A DNA stretch of 64,000 nt from JAWPMV01 sp038527215. Lineage in GTDB: Bacteria; Bacteroidota; Bacteroidia; J057. Made by a program: the position numbers and the translations under genes. Below, piece after piece: positions 17,336 to 26,517 of the stretch. Location: the NCBI GenBank assembly GCA_038527215.1, contig JBCBGC010000007.1, positions 1 through 64,000 on the forward strand. The letters are read 5' to 3'. Positions within the stretch are counted from its first letter, which is position 1. Each line of letters starts with the position of its first letter. The notes below the pieces were generated by a model. The model ran no database searches, was not told where the DNA came from, and was given only the letters and a program-made list of their open reading frames with translations.

Positions 17336-17457
17336 CCCTGCCTATGACCTAGTTACAACGCATGAAATACACGATCTCTCCATTTATTTTTCACGATAAC
17401 CATCAAGATTTTCCCATGTCATAAACTCCATTTTTCTCCAGTTAAACATCTACCTCC

Positions 17458-18342
17458 ATGCACATTTGTTTCTCCTCGGACAGTCATTATGTCCAACACC
17501 TTGGCGTTACCTTGATCTCTCTGCTTGAGCACAATCGTGCTGCCGGCAAGATTCATGTTTACATCATCGACGGTGGGATTACGCCTGCGCAGAAGGCTCA
17601 GCTCGAAGACTTGGTCCGCCCTTATGATACGGAAATGACGTTTTTGTCAATCGACTCTGCTCTATTCCAAGGCTTTATGGTGGATAAGCACATCACCCTT
17701 GCTTCTTACTACCGGATTGTCCTGCCAGATATCCTCCCCCCTCAGGTAGAAAAAATCCTCTACCTGGATTGCGACCTGCTGGTGTTGGATTCTCTCAGAG
17801 ATTTATGGCATACCGACCTGGGAGAAACCTATCTGGCAGCCGTACCTGAGCTGGACAACTTTCGGCATCGGGAAATGGGATCGGGTAACATCCCTTACTT
17901 CAATGCCGGGGTGTTGTTGATGAATCTGGCTAAATGGAGGGAGGCCTCGTTGACGGCCAAGACGCTGGCTTTTATCCGGGAAAACCCTGACCAGATTGCC
18001 TATCACGACCAGGATGCCTTGAATAAAATGGTGTTGGAAGGCTGGACCAAGCTGGATGTGAAATGGAACCTGATTGTGCCATACATCCAGGAGCGGGCCC
18101 GCTTTTCCATTCAGCAGCATCCCTCTGTAGTGGCAGCGATCATGAAACCATCCATTGTACATTTCAACCAAAGTTTCAAACCCTGGCACTATAAACTCAG
18201 ACATCCTTATAAATACCTCTACTACCAATTCCTGAACAAAACTCCCTGGAAAGACTACAAACAGCCCGACAAAAACATCGAAAACATCCTCCGCTTTCAC
18301 ATTGGCAAAACCATGAAGAAAGTGGGCTTGAAAAAAATGTAG
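17458..18342 (+). CDS. GT8 family glycosyltransferase
   Basis: 294 residues. Clear GT8 (LgtC/GspA type): HICFSSDSHYVQHLGVTLIS at the start, VYIIDGGI, YRIVLPDILP, then ILYLDCDLLVLDSL with the D-C-D metal motif at about residues 103-105, FNAGVLLMNLAKWR, YHDQDALN and the closing HFNQSFKPWHYK. These retaining enzymes commonly transfer galactose or glucose from UDP-sugars. It serves as an intact comparison for the motif-less relative at 11087. The C-terminal basic tail (GKTMKKVGLKKM) may bind the membrane surface. Confidence 0.93.
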   Translation: MHICFSSDSHYVQHLGVTLISLLEHNRAAGKIHVYIIDGGITPAQKAQLEDLVRPYDTEMTFLSIDSALFQGFMVDKHITLASYYRIVLPDILPPQVEKILYLDCDLLVLDSLRDLWHTDLGETYLAAVPELDNFRHREMGSGNIPYFNAGVLLMNLAKWREASLTAKTLAFIRENPDQIAYHDQDALNKMVLEGWTKLDVKWNLIVPYIQERARFSIQQHPSVVAAIMKPSIVHFNQSFKPWHYKLRHPYKYLYYQFLNKTPWKDYKQPDKNIENILRFHIGKTMKKVGLKKM

Positions 18343-18370
18343 CCCTAGTTGAACCACTAAATACAGCAAC

Positions 18371-19459
18371 ATGGCAAATGTCCTTCATATCGCAGATATC
18401 AACGTTTCCCCTACTTCAGGTATGGGGAGGATTGCCTACCACTGGCAAAAAGGTTTCGAAGAAGCAGGCCACCATTGGTACCACATCGGGAAAGAAGAGG
18501 TTGGTAGCCTGTCTCATCCTTCTCAATTTACCCGCAAGGCCAAAGCCTATCTGAAAAACGAACTAAAGCTCAAACCAGATGTCATTCTCGCCCATGAACC
18601 CGTTAGCGGCGGGGTCCTTGATCTGGGGGCACCCGTAGCCTTGTTTAGCCACGGCATCGAGCAACGAGAATGGAACCTGCGGCTCAATGAGTATAAGCCC
18701 TATTATGGTGCTACCAGCCTCAAAAGCCAGGTCTTATTCCCGATTTGGCGACTCCGGAATTGTAACCGGGGGCTGCGCAAATCCACCTTACTCATGCTCT
18801 CCAACTCTGAAGATCAGGCCTATGCCCAAACTCGCTACCAGCGAGAGGAAGAAGACATTTATATTTTCAAAAATGGCGTAGTGCCAGCCGCTGAGAAGCC
18901 CGCAAAGGTGCTCGATAATCCATCTCCGGTTATCGGGTTCAATGGTACCTGGCTGGTCCGTAAGGGCATTCACACCATGGTGGATGCCGCCAAAATGCTG
19001 GAAAAAGAAGGCATCAAACCCCGCTGGTTGCTGTTTGGGGTGATTGCCCCGGAAGCGGAAGTTCTTTCCGCCTTTCCGCCCTCTATGCATGATCAAATCG
19101 AGGTGGTTTCCCGCTATGCCGCGGAAGAAGAAGCCAGTCTTTCCCAGCGCTGCGACATCTTCATCCTGCCCAGCTTCTACGAAGGTCAATCTCTGGCCTT
19201 GCTGCAAGCCATGGCCATGGGGCACTGCTGCATCACCACCAGTTGCTGTGCGCAGGTGGATTTATTCCGGCACAAAGAAAATGGCATGCTCTTCGAACCG
19301 GGCAGCGCCGAAGGCCTGGCCGCTGCCTTGCGGGAAGTCATCTTAGATTCGGCCCTGCGACAACGACTGGGAAAGCAAGCCCAGGATGAAGTTGAAGGCA
19401 GGACCTGGCAGCACGTACGGGAGGAAGTAGTGGAAAAAGTGATGTCTCACACCCTATGA
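18371..19459 (+). CDS. GT4-type glycosyltransferase with an altered EX7E motif
   Basis: 362 residues, GT-B fold. NVLHIADINVSPTSGMGRIAYHW is the usual glycine-rich N-terminus, FNGTWLVRKGIHTMVDAA begins the donor domain, and LPSFYEGQSLALLQAMAMG is the donor-site motif, in which the second Glu of EX7E is Gln. That change may lower or alter catalysis, since this Glu contacts the nucleotide ribose. Overlaps the acetyltransferase gene by 4 bases (ATGA). Confidence 0.87.
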   Translation: MANVLHIADINVSPTSGMGRIAYHWQKGFEEAGHHWYHIGKEEVGSLSHPSQFTRKAKAYLKNELKLKPDVILAHEPVSGGVLDLGAPVALFSHGIEQREWNLRLNEYKPYYGATSLKSQVLFPIWRLRNCNRGLRKSTLLMLSNSEDQAYAQTRYQREEEDIYIFKNGVVPAAEKPAKVLDNPSPVIGFNGTWLVRKGIHTMVDAAKMLEKEGIKPRWLLFGVIAPEAEVLSAFPPSMHDQIEVVSRYAAEEEASLSQRCDIFILPSFYEGQSLALLQAMAMGHCCITTSCCAQVDLFRHKENGMLFEPGSAEGLAAALREVILDSALRQRLGKQAQDEVEGRTWQHVREEVVEKVMSHTL

Positions 19460-20028
19460 GAAAGTTTACCCAAAAGCTACTGTTCCGGCTTTATGACTAC
19501 TTCAGTTTGGTCAGAGGAGGCCTGGCCCTCCTACCCTACCGTATAGCGGGCTTAAAGGTTGGGTACATGAGCAAAGTGGACCGTCCCCGCTTTACCTGGC
19601 CTCATCAAGTGGTCATCGGCAAGTACTGTCTGATTGAGAAAGGGGCATTTTTCAAATATGTCGGCATCTGGGCTCCGGGGCCTTCCATTTTATTAGCGGA
19701 TCATGTGTTTTTGGGCAGTCAGGTAGAAATGAACATCCGACATCATCTTCATATAGGCAAAGGCAGTATGATTGCTTCCGGCTGTAAGTTCATCGACCAT
19801 GACCATGGAACGGCCCGCCATGATCTGCCCATCCGGCTACAGCCTCCTTCGGGAGCCGGGATCGTCCTGGAAGAAGAGAGCTGGCTGGGCTTCAATGTAG
19901 TAGTCCTTAAAGGGGTAACCATAGGCGAAGGGGCGGTGGTAGCAGCCGGGGCCGTGGTGACCCAATCTATTCCTCCTTTCGAGATTTGGGGGGGCATTCC
20001 AGCAAAAAAAATAGGGATCAGAAAATGA
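19456..20028 (+). CDS. left-handed beta-helix acyltransferase
   Basis: 190 residues. Hexapeptide repeats run from about residue 50 (VVIGKYCLIEKG, ILLADHVFLGS, LHIGKGSMIASG) to VTIGEGAVVAAGAVV and WGGIPAKKIG. FIDHDHG holds the candidate catalytic His. Similar to WbbJ/maltose-acetyltransferase type enzymes that O-acetylate sugars. It overlaps both neighbours by 4 bases, so its translation is tightly coupled. Near the end the gene carries a run of seven G (19988-19994) and eight A (20003-20010); slippage there would change the stop and the coupling to the next gene. Confidence 0.86.
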   Translation: MRKFTQKLLFRLYDYFSLVRGGLALLPYRIAGLKVGYMSKVDRPRFTWPHQVVIGKYCLIEKGAFFKYVGIWAPGPSILLADHVFLGSQVEMNIRHHLHIGKGSMIASGCKFIDHDHGTARHDLPIRLQPPSGAGIVLEEESWLGFNVVVLKGVTIGEGAVVAAGAVVTQSIPPFEIWGGIPAKKIGIRK

Positions 20029-21203
20029 AACGAATCGTATTCATCACCGCTTGCCTTGCTCCTGGCAAAGATGGCCTGGGAGATTACAGCCGGGTACTGG
20101 CTGAGGCCTGCAGCAAGCAGGGTCATGCCGTGGGCTTAGTGGCACTGCATGACCCATTCTGCGAGGAAGAGCAGACAGAAAGTCTGGTGGGACTTTCTTG
20201 TCTGCGTCTTCCCACTGCTGCTTCCTGGGCGCAACGGGTTGACCGAGCCCGGTCGTGGGTATCAGAATTTGGCGCCGAGGAGACCTTCTTCCAGTTTGTG
20301 ATCTACGGCTACCATCCAAAGGGTTTGCCTTTTCAGGCCATGCCCCACCTGATGAAATTGTTGAAAGGACTGCCTGGGCTTTCCATCATGTACCACGAAC
20401 CCTGGATTGGCCGGGCAAAAAACGAAGCCTTTCATCATCGGGTAATTGGCTCTCTGCAAAGAGGGATGATCCGCCAGATGCATCGACAGGCCTTGCCCTA
20501 TCATGCCTTTACCAGCAATCCTGCTTTCCAGGGGCTGCTTCAGCATCACGGCATGCCTACTGAAGTTTTGCCCTTACCCAGCAATATCCCCTTTCGTCCC
20601 GAGCAGGCCCACCTGTTCCCAGCGTGGATCCAGAGTCAAGGGGTCAGCCTTTCTTCCGACACCCTTAGCCTGGGGCATTTTGGGCGCATCCCCCATCAAT
20701 GGCAATGGGAAAACCTACTCGAACACCTACCAAGTTTATGCCTCAGAACGAACAAGAAAAAGGCTGCCTTCATCTTTGCAGGAAGATCGGACCGGGAAAG
20801 CAGTAGGCAGCTGGTCAGGGAGTTTCAGAAAAAAGCCCCTGGCATCCAGGTTTTACACCTCGGTCCCCAATCTCCGGAGATGATTTCCTCCTTCCTTCAA
20901 TACATCGACCTCGGAATCGCTACCACTTCTCCTCAAATCCTGGGCAAAAGCGGGGCCTTTGCCGCCTACCGCGAACATGGCTTGCCGGTGATTCTGGCAG
21001 GGGAAGCAGAAAATTTTCGTCTCCCCCTTCCCCAGCATGCTGTTACCGATTATCCGCGCTGTTTCTCCATGGATGCCATCCCTGGCCAACTGAGCAGTTG
21101 GATAGCCTATCCCTTGCCGCAGGACACGGTTCAGACCGTAGCTCAACAATTTTTACAGGCTTACCCCCCTAAAGAAAGCGTTTATGAAAGTTCTCGTCAC
21201 TAA
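20025..21203 (+). CDS. putative GT-B glycosyltransferase, divergent
   Basis: 392 residues from the ATG at 20025, which overlaps the previous stop; an earlier in-frame start at 19986 would only duplicate the end of the acetyltransferase gene. KRIVFITACLAPGKDGLGDYSRVLA resembles the glycine-rich acceptor domain of GT4 enzymes. The C-terminal half has KKAAFIFAGRSDR and IATTSPQILGKSGAFAAYREHGLPVIL, in the place of a donor site but without EX7E. Probably a glycosyltransferase of the repeat unit or a degenerate relative. Ends 20 bases inside the next gene. Confidence 0.72.
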   Translation: MKRIVFITACLAPGKDGLGDYSRVLAEACSKQGHAVGLVALHDPFCEEEQTESLVGLSCLRLPTAASWAQRVDRARSWVSEFGAEETFFQFVIYGYHPKGLPFQAMPHLMKLLKGLPGLSIMYHEPWIGRAKNEAFHHRVIGSLQRGMIRQMHRQALPYHAFTSNPAFQGLLQHHGMPTEVLPLPSNIPFRPEQAHLFPAWIQSQGVSLSSDTLSLGHFGRIPHQWQWENLLEHLPSLCLRTNKKKAAFIFAGRSDRESSRQLVREFQKKAPGIQVLHLGPQSPEMISSFLQYIDLGIATTSPQILGKSGAFAAYREHGLPVILAGEAENFRLPLPQHAVTDYPRCFSMDAIPGQLSSWIAYPLPQDTVQTVAQQFLQAYPPKESVYESSRH

Positions 21204-22419
21204 TCCAGTTAAGCAATACACCCATCACCTTTGCTATGCCTTGCAAGAAGCCGGGATGCTCCAGGAATTCCTGACGACCATTTGGTATAAACCGGATTCC
21301 CCTTTCCAACGTCAATTGGTTCGGAAACTTCCGGGCGCTGCCCGAGAAAAAATTGAGCATATTTTTAAGAAACGATACCATCCTGGCCTCGATAGCGACC
21401 GGGTAAGCATGCATTGGATGCCAGAACTGATGCGGCAGTTGGGGGGCAAAATTTTTGACCTGAGCCAGGAAAAATGGGTGTATCGCATGGAACGGAATCA
21501 CGATCGCTATGTGGCCTCCCAATTGAAACGGCTCCAGCCAGATCTGGTCATCGCCTATGAGAAATCGGCCAAAGAAACTTTTGCAGAAGCCCGACGCCTG
21601 GGGATTACCACCGTCCTTGACCTCGCCCAGGTACATTACCAGTTTATTGCTGACCTCAGGACGCCCTTTCCCGTCTTCAAGGATGTACTGGGGGACGAAA
21701 AGACCCTGGCCCGGATCAATGAAACCAAAGAAGCTGAATACCGACTAGCTGACCATATCCTGACACTTTCAGATTTCGCACGCGAGACCATGGTCTCCCG
21801 GGGCATCTCTGGAGATAGGGTCCACAAAGTTTCTTTAGGCTTTGATCCAACCCGATTCCAGGCCAAGCCTTTGCGCAAAGCCGATGCGCCATTCACCTTC
21901 CTATTTGCCGGAACCCTCACCCAAAGGAAAGGGATCCAACTACTGCTGGAAGCTTTTACCAACCTGAATCTACCCAATAGCAAACTGGTTATGGTTGGCC
22001 CCATTCTCGATGGAAAGGAAATATTGGACCAATACGAGGGCCAGTTCGAATACATCCCATTCCTGCACCATGAGGAACTGGTCAGATATTACCAGGCTGC
22101 GGACGTATTTGTTTTTCCTTCCCTTCTGGATAGTTGGGCGATGGTGGTCCTGGAGGCCATGGCCTGCGGTACACCCGCCATTGTGACGGACCATACGGGT
22201 TCGCGAGATGCAGTCCTAAAAGGTGGCGGGCTCGTTATCCCGGCAGGCGATCTGCAAGCGCTTACCTCCAGCATGCTACGGCTCTATCAGGATCGGGCGG
22301 AACTAGCTCAACTGGGGCAGGAAGCCTTGAAGGTTTCACAGGAATATACCTGGGAGCAATACGGAAAGAATATGGTACGCGTGCTGGAGGGAATCAGCCA
22401 GCCCGTGCCCTTAGCCTAA
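21184..22419 (+). CDS. GT4 family glycosyltransferase
   Basis: 411 residues. The donor domain is clear: FLFAGTLTQRKGIQLLLEAF (about residue 238), KLVMVGPILDG, YYQAADVFVFPSLLDSWAMVVLEAMACG with D-x7-E in place of E-x7-E, then PAIVTDHTGSRDAV. The acceptor half begins with MKVLVTNPVKQYTHHLCYA. A retaining transferase acting on the lipid-linked repeat is likely. It starts 20 bases before the end of the preceding gene, again showing close packing, and ends 11 bases before the polymerase gene. Confidence 0.9.
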   Translation: MKVLVTNPVKQYTHHLCYALQEAGMLQEFLTTIWYKPDSPFQRQLVRKLPGAAREKIEHIFKKRYHPGLDSDRVSMHWMPELMRQLGGKIFDLSQEKWVYRMERNHDRYVASQLKRLQPDLVIAYEKSAKETFAEARRLGITTVLDLAQVHYQFIADLRTPFPVFKDVLGDEKTLARINETKEAEYRLADHILTLSDFARETMVSRGISGDRVHKVSLGFDPTRFQAKPLRKADAPFTFLFAGTLTQRKGIQLLLEAFTNLNLPNSKLVMVGPILDGKEILDQYEGQFEYIPFLHHEELVRYYQAADVFVFPSLLDSWAMVVLEAMACGTPAIVTDHTGSRDAVLKGGGLVIPAGDLQALTSSMLRLYQDRAELAQLGQEALKVSQEYTWEQYGKNMVRVLEGISQPVPLA

Positions 22420-22430
22420 CGGTAAAGCAA

Positions 22431-23798
22431 ATGATGCAGCATCAGCTTATCTCACATCCAGCATCTTTGATCCATAGCCAGGAGGAAGTATTTGTCCGCC
22501 TGGTCAACCGAATCATGGTGGGAATTTTTCTCCTGATGATTTTTGACGGCTCATTGCGAAAATGGGTACTTCCCAGCCTTAGCTCTCCCTTGATCCTGGT
22601 CAAAGATGCGGTCGTGGTGTGGCTATATCTGTTGGTCTTTCGGGCAAAAAAGTGGCCCCATCACGCCATGGCAAATGTCGGATACCTACTGGCCCTGATT
22701 TTCCTGGGCCTGATGGTTCTGCAGTTGTTCAATGAGCGGCTACCCCTGGTCAATATCTTTTTCGGCTATCGCAACTATTTCCTATTGCTTCCCCTGGCCT
22801 TCATCATGCGGGAGTATATGGGCTGGGAGGATATCAAAAGACTGGCCCGCATCGGTTGTCTGATTGCGATTCCTTCCGCGGCTTTGGTCCTGATCCAGGT
22901 CAATTCCCCGGTGGATGCTTTTATCAATCGCAGTGTGGGCGGAGACGACGATCAAGTCATCTTCTATGTGGTCGCCGGGGTAGTCAGGCCGTATGGCTTT
23001 TTCTCATTCACCAATGGTCAGGCATACTTTTCCATCATGGCTCTGGCCATGGTGTGCATGAATTTCCTGTTGGCTACGCAGGACCGCTTCCTTAAAAACT
23101 GGCTGGCATGGGTCGCGGCCCTGGCAGTCCTGATCAATATCGTCACCAGTGGTTCCCGGGCCACCTTCGGCATGACCATCATCATGATGGGCGCCCTGGC
23201 CCTGGGGGGCATCACCATTATCCACACCAAAGAAGGATTCCGCATCGTTTTGGCCTTGATTCTGGCCCTCTTCGCTACGGGATTCCTGGCGAGCTTCCTT
23301 TTTTCCGACAACCTTGAACATATGCAGGAAAGGGTGGAAACCGCCAGTAGCCAGGAAGGTGGCACCATGAATCGGGTCATACGGGACAATTTTATTCTTC
23401 TGGATGATATCCCGGAGAATCTTCCCTTGCTAGGAGGAGGCCTGGGTATGGGCTCTGCCGCGGCCTGGAGGAGCATGGGCAATGTAACGGGCCTTTATCT
23501 GGAATCTGAATGGGTCCGGGTGATCTACGAAAGCGGGATTCTGCTGGGGTTCGCCTTTATGTTTTATCGCTTATGGTTGGGCTTTGGGACTTTATTCCAG
23601 GCGATCCGCATCCTGAGGCTGGCCAAAACCCCCATCCCTCTCCTGATGATCCTGGCCATTTTACAAACGGTCATCTCGGGCCAAATGAGTTTCAACAATA
23701 CTTCCCTGTATTTCGGATGGTTCTTGTTGGGCCTGGCGATGGCTACCAATGAGGCCTACAAAAAAAGCCTGCTAGCATCTGAAACGACCCGACAATGA
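22431..23798 (+). CDS. O-antigen ligase/polymerase-like membrane protein (Wzy candidate)
   Basis: 455 residues from ATG 22431; a longer open frame upstream runs over the previous gene in another frame and is not used. About 10-11 membrane helices are visible, with a large loop between about 170 and 210 (NSPVDAFINRSVGGDDDQV) and the Wzy_C/WaaL type region around VTSGSRATFGMTIIMMG. The later periplasmic loop (LPLLGGGLGMGSAAAWRSMG) is where these proteins place catalytic Arg/His residues. Likely polymerises flipped repeats, completing a Wzx/Wzy pathway. A ligase role cannot be excluded from sequence alone. Confidence 0.85.
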   Translation: MMQHQLISHPASLIHSQEEVFVRLVNRIMVGIFLLMIFDGSLRKWVLPSLSSPLILVKDAVVVWLYLLVFRAKKWPHHAMANVGYLLALIFLGLMVLQLFNERLPLVNIFFGYRNYFLLLPLAFIMREYMGWEDIKRLARIGCLIAIPSAALVLIQVNSPVDAFINRSVGGDDDQVIFYVVAGVVRPYGFFSFTNGQAYFSIMALAMVCMNFLLATQDRFLKNWLAWVAALAVLINIVTSGSRATFGMTIIMMGALALGGITIIHTKEGFRIVLALILALFATGFLASFLFSDNLEHMQERVETASSQEGGTMNRVIRDNFILLDDIPENLPLLGGGLGMGSAAAWRSMGNVTGLYLESEWVRVIYESGILLGFAFMFYRLWLGFGTLFQAIRILRLAKTPIPLLMILAILQTVISGQMSFNNTSLYFGWFLLGLAMATNEAYKKSLLASETTRQ

Positions 23799-23817
23799 GG
23801 GTTTTACTATATCTGAC

Positions 23818-24900
23818 ATGAGTAATTCAAGATCCATATTATTTGTCGTACACTTCGAAGGAAACAAGGGTGGGATTGCCCGGGTAGGTCGTCTCATGTA
23901 TGAGTCCCTGCAACCTTATCGGGTAATCTCTTTATTTGGCCAGACCGAAGATTTCGAGGAAAAAGAGGCCCTGGGCTGTCAGGGAAGTGTGTTAAAGTTT
24001 CTGGCATATATGTTCTATTTCGGGTTATTCCACGGGGTGCGGAACTGGTATTTCGATCACCTGGGCAAAGCTTCGATTATCCTTTTACTGCCGGCTTACC
24101 TTAGGCGAAAACTCGTGGTATTTCTTCATGATGAAGAAGCCTGGACCAAAGTCCGGGGCCGGAATCTATGGGTCCTCCGCCAAGCCAACCGCCTTATTTG
24201 CAACAGCCAGTTTACCTACGACCGTTTCATCACCCGCAACTTTGCTTTTATTGAGAAAACCCGGGTTTGTCTCCTGGCTGGGGTCCCTCCATTATTCGAA
24301 ACCACCTCTACGGATCCGGTAACCACCGCTTCCCATGCCGATTGGCTATCCGGAGATCAGCGTTTCTGCCTGTTTGTTTCTCGTCTTTGGTCCAAGCACC
24401 GATATAAAGGCTACCTGGAACTAGTGGACGCGTTTGCGCTTTTCAAATCTCAAAGACCTGACACCCGCTTGAAACTGGTCATTATTGGCCGGGGAGATGA
24501 TGAACCTTTTCTCCGAAATAGAATTGAAGAACTCAATCTTCAGGACGAGGTGGTCCATTTTAATGATGTGGATGATCCAACCCTGGTTCAGTTTTATCAG
24601 GCCTGCGAAGCCCTGGTTTTTCCCAGTTCGCGAGAAGGATTTGGCTTTGTCTTTCTGGAAGCCATGGTGGTGGGCAAAGCCTGTATCGGCCTGGAGAATC
24701 AACCCGCTGAGGAGATTATTCAGCATGAAAAAACGGGCCTGCTTTTACCCGACAATTCCCCTCATACCCTCACCACCGTTTTATTCGATATCGAACTCGC
24801 TCCTGAAAAATATCAGCAATATGGGGCAGCTGGGAAAAAACGCTATCAGGAGCGCTTCACCAACGAACACTTTCGCCATCGTTTTTTAGCCGCCATCTAA
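23818..24900 (+). CDS. GT4 family glycosyltransferase
   Basis: 360 residues. Acceptor domain: ILFVVHFEGNKGGIARVGRLM. Donor domain: FCLFVSRLWSKHRYKGYLELVDAF, KLVIIGRGDDEPFL, VVHFNDVDDPTLVQFYQACEALVFPSSREGFGFVFLEAMVVG, where EX7E is intact, then ENQPAEEIIQHEKTGLL. A typical GT4 retaining enzyme; sugar unknown. It starts 19 bases after the polymerase gene and is followed 18 bases later by another GT4 gene, in the last third of the plus operon. Confidence 0.92.
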   Translation: MSNSRSILFVVHFEGNKGGIARVGRLMYESLQPYRVISLFGQTEDFEEKEALGCQGSVLKFLAYMFYFGLFHGVRNWYFDHLGKASIILLLPAYLRRKLVVFLHDEEAWTKVRGRNLWVLRQANRLICNSQFTYDRFITRNFAFIEKTRVCLLAGVPPLFETTSTDPVTTASHADWLSGDQRFCLFVSRLWSKHRYKGYLELVDAFALFKSQRPDTRLKLVIIGRGDDEPFLRNRIEELNLQDEVVHFNDVDDPTLVQFYQACEALVFPSSREGFGFVFLEAMVVGKACIGLENQPAEEIIQHEKTGLLLPDNSPHTLTTVLFDIELAPEKYQQYGAAGKKRYQERFTNEHFRHRFLAAI

Positions 24901-24918
24901 TTTAGCCATATCATCCCT

Positions 24919-26100
24919 ATGAGAATACTCCATATCATTCAAGGCACAAACAAGGAACAGGCTGGACTGGTCTATGCCCTGATCAGCTTGCTCAACATGG
25001 AACGAGAATTAGGATTCCAAAGTGAAGTCCTTTCCATTGATCATGCAGCACCTCCACGTGATCAGGTGGTTGAGTTGGCCACAGCCCTGCATCTGTTTCC
25101 TGCTACCTTCCCAGCCCGCTTTTATCAGTCTTCAGGGGCGCTGGACTGGTTAAAGGCCCATGCGCAGGAGTATGACCTGATCCAAATTCACTCCATTTGG
25201 AACTTTCTGACCATTGAGGGGAGTAAGATCGCTCAGAAAAAAGGGGTTCCTTATGTGATATGGCCGCACGGTGCCCTGGATCATTTTGATTTGCAAAAGA
25301 AAAGCTACCTAAAAAAAATCCTGGGGCCGCTTTTTGTACAAAAGGCCCTGCAAGGCGCAAATCACCTGTGTTTCACCGCGCAAAGAGAAGTTGATGAAAG
25401 TACTTCCTATGGGGCCGAAACAGCTCCTGTAGTCCTGCCTTTGCCTATCGACATGCCGGAAGCGACCGAAGAGGATCAAGCTGCCAGCCTGGCGTTCCGC
25501 CAGAAGTGGGGCCTTACCGAAGAGGATTTTGTCCTGCTGTTTCTATCCCGGATTGATTATAAAAAAGGGCTCAACTTATTGTTGCCCGCCCTGGGAGAAC
25601 TAGCTGAGACCTATCCCCAGCTAAAACTGATCATGGCCGGCGGCTACCAAACGCCCTATATGCAGAAAGTCAGGGAATGGATCAGCACCTACAAGTTAGA
25701 AGATCGGGTGGTGTTACCGGGTTTTGTAAGCGGGGAAGAAAAGAAATGGGCTTTCCAGGCGGCTGATGCCTTTGTCCTGCCCTCTCTTAATGAAAACTTT
25801 GGCATTGCGGTGGTGGAATCGCTCTTCTATGGCTTACCAGTCCTGATCACGGACAATGTATACATTCACGATCAGATCGACCAGCAAGGAGGCTGGGTTT
25901 GTCCCTACGAGGTAGCAGGGGTAAAAAATGCTATTCAGCGCATGATAGAGGAGCCAGATGCCTGGCAGCTTATGCGCAGTCAGGCCAAAACGGTAGCCCA
26001 TAAGTTTAGTATGGAGTGCTTACAACCAGCCTTTGCTGCCTTCTACCAGTCGCTCTCGCCTAAAGCGAAGCCGCCGACTCCAGTAAGCCTGAAAAGCTAA
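24919..26100 (+). CDS. GT4 family glycosyltransferase, last gene of the plus operon
   Basis: 393 residues. MRILHIIQGTNKEQAGLVYAL opens the acceptor domain, IWPHGALDHFDLQKKSYLK is a motif common in capsule GT4 enzymes, and the donor half has LLFLSRIDYKKGLNLLLPAL, KLIMAGGYQTPYM and LPSLNENFGIAVVESLFYGLPVLI with an intact EX7E. It ends only 3 bases from the stop of the convergent small T9SS protein gene, leaving no room for a dedicated terminator between them. Confidence 0.92.
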   Translation: MRILHIIQGTNKEQAGLVYALISLLNMERELGFQSEVLSIDHAAPPRDQVVELATALHLFPATFPARFYQSSGALDWLKAHAQEYDLIQIHSIWNFLTIEGSKIAQKKGVPYVIWPHGALDHFDLQKKSYLKKILGPLFVQKALQGANHLCFTAQREVDESTSYGAETAPVVLPLPIDMPEATEEDQAASLAFRQKWGLTEEDFVLLFLSRIDYKKGLNLLLPALGELAETYPQLKLIMAGGYQTPYMQKVREWISTYKLEDRVVLPGFVSGEEKKWAFQAADAFVLPSLNENFGIAVVESLFYGLPVLITDNVYIHDQIDQQGGWVCPYEVAGVKNAIQRMIEEPDAWQLMRSQAKTVAHKFSMECLQPAFAAFYQSLSPKAKPPTPVSLKS

Positions 26101-26103
26101 GCC

Positions 26104-26517
26104 TTAATACTTAAGCATGAGCATGCGGGGAGGACTCAGCCGGTTGTTTGCCAACACCCTAAACATCTGAACGCCGTGAGCCTGGGGCTGAGAAAGCCAT
26201 TTATATTGGAAGCTACCCTTTTGGTGTACCCTGTCGATGAGGTTCTCCAGGACATTGCCCTTGCCATCTACCACCCTAAGAATATAGCGGCCGGGCCGAT
26301 TAATATCATATTTTAAAGAAAGGTATCCCGTTACAGGATTAGGGAAGTTTCGGTGTAGAACAAAATCAGGTTCGGTGGGTTCTGTGTATATGCCCTGGCT
26401 TTTAATGGCCTGAGGCGCTTTTACCTGACAATGCTCGGCGATCAGCCGGTTTTGGGCGGCCATCAAAGAAGGTAGGCTTACCATGCAGATAAGAGATAGG
26501 TAGAGGTAGCTCTTCAT
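26104..26517 (-). CDS. small secreted protein made mainly of a T9SS C-terminal sorting-like domain
   Basis: 137 residues. Signal peptide about 1-21 (ending MAAQN), about 30 linker residues with one Cys, then from about residue 52 a region resembling the type A T9SS sorting domain: FVLHRNFPNPVTGYLSLKYD, YILRVVDGKGNVLENL, and a closing FRVLANN...MLMLKY in the position where such domains end in a basic Lys strand. There is no room for a separate functional domain. It could be a tiny T9SS cargo, a remnant of a larger exported protein, or a periplasmic protein with the same fold. Convergent with the exopolysaccharide operon, 3 bases apart. Confidence 0.75.
   Translation of the reverse strand: MKSYLYLSLICMVSLPSLMAAQNRLIAEHCQVKAPQAIKSQGIYTEPTEPDFVLHRNFPNPVTGYLSLKYDINRPGRYILRVVDGKGNVLENLIDRVHQKGSFQYKWLSQPQAHGVQMFRVLANNRLSPPRMLMLKY

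Noticed and set aside
19986..20024. Upstream in-frame start for the glycosyltransferase at 20025
   Set aside because: It would add 13 residues that lie inside the acetyltransferase coding end; the ATGA overlap start fits the pattern of the operon.
22134..22430. 99-codon upstream extension of the polymerase gene
   Set aside because: It lies in another frame of the preceding GT4 gene; the membrane protein begins naturally at 22431.
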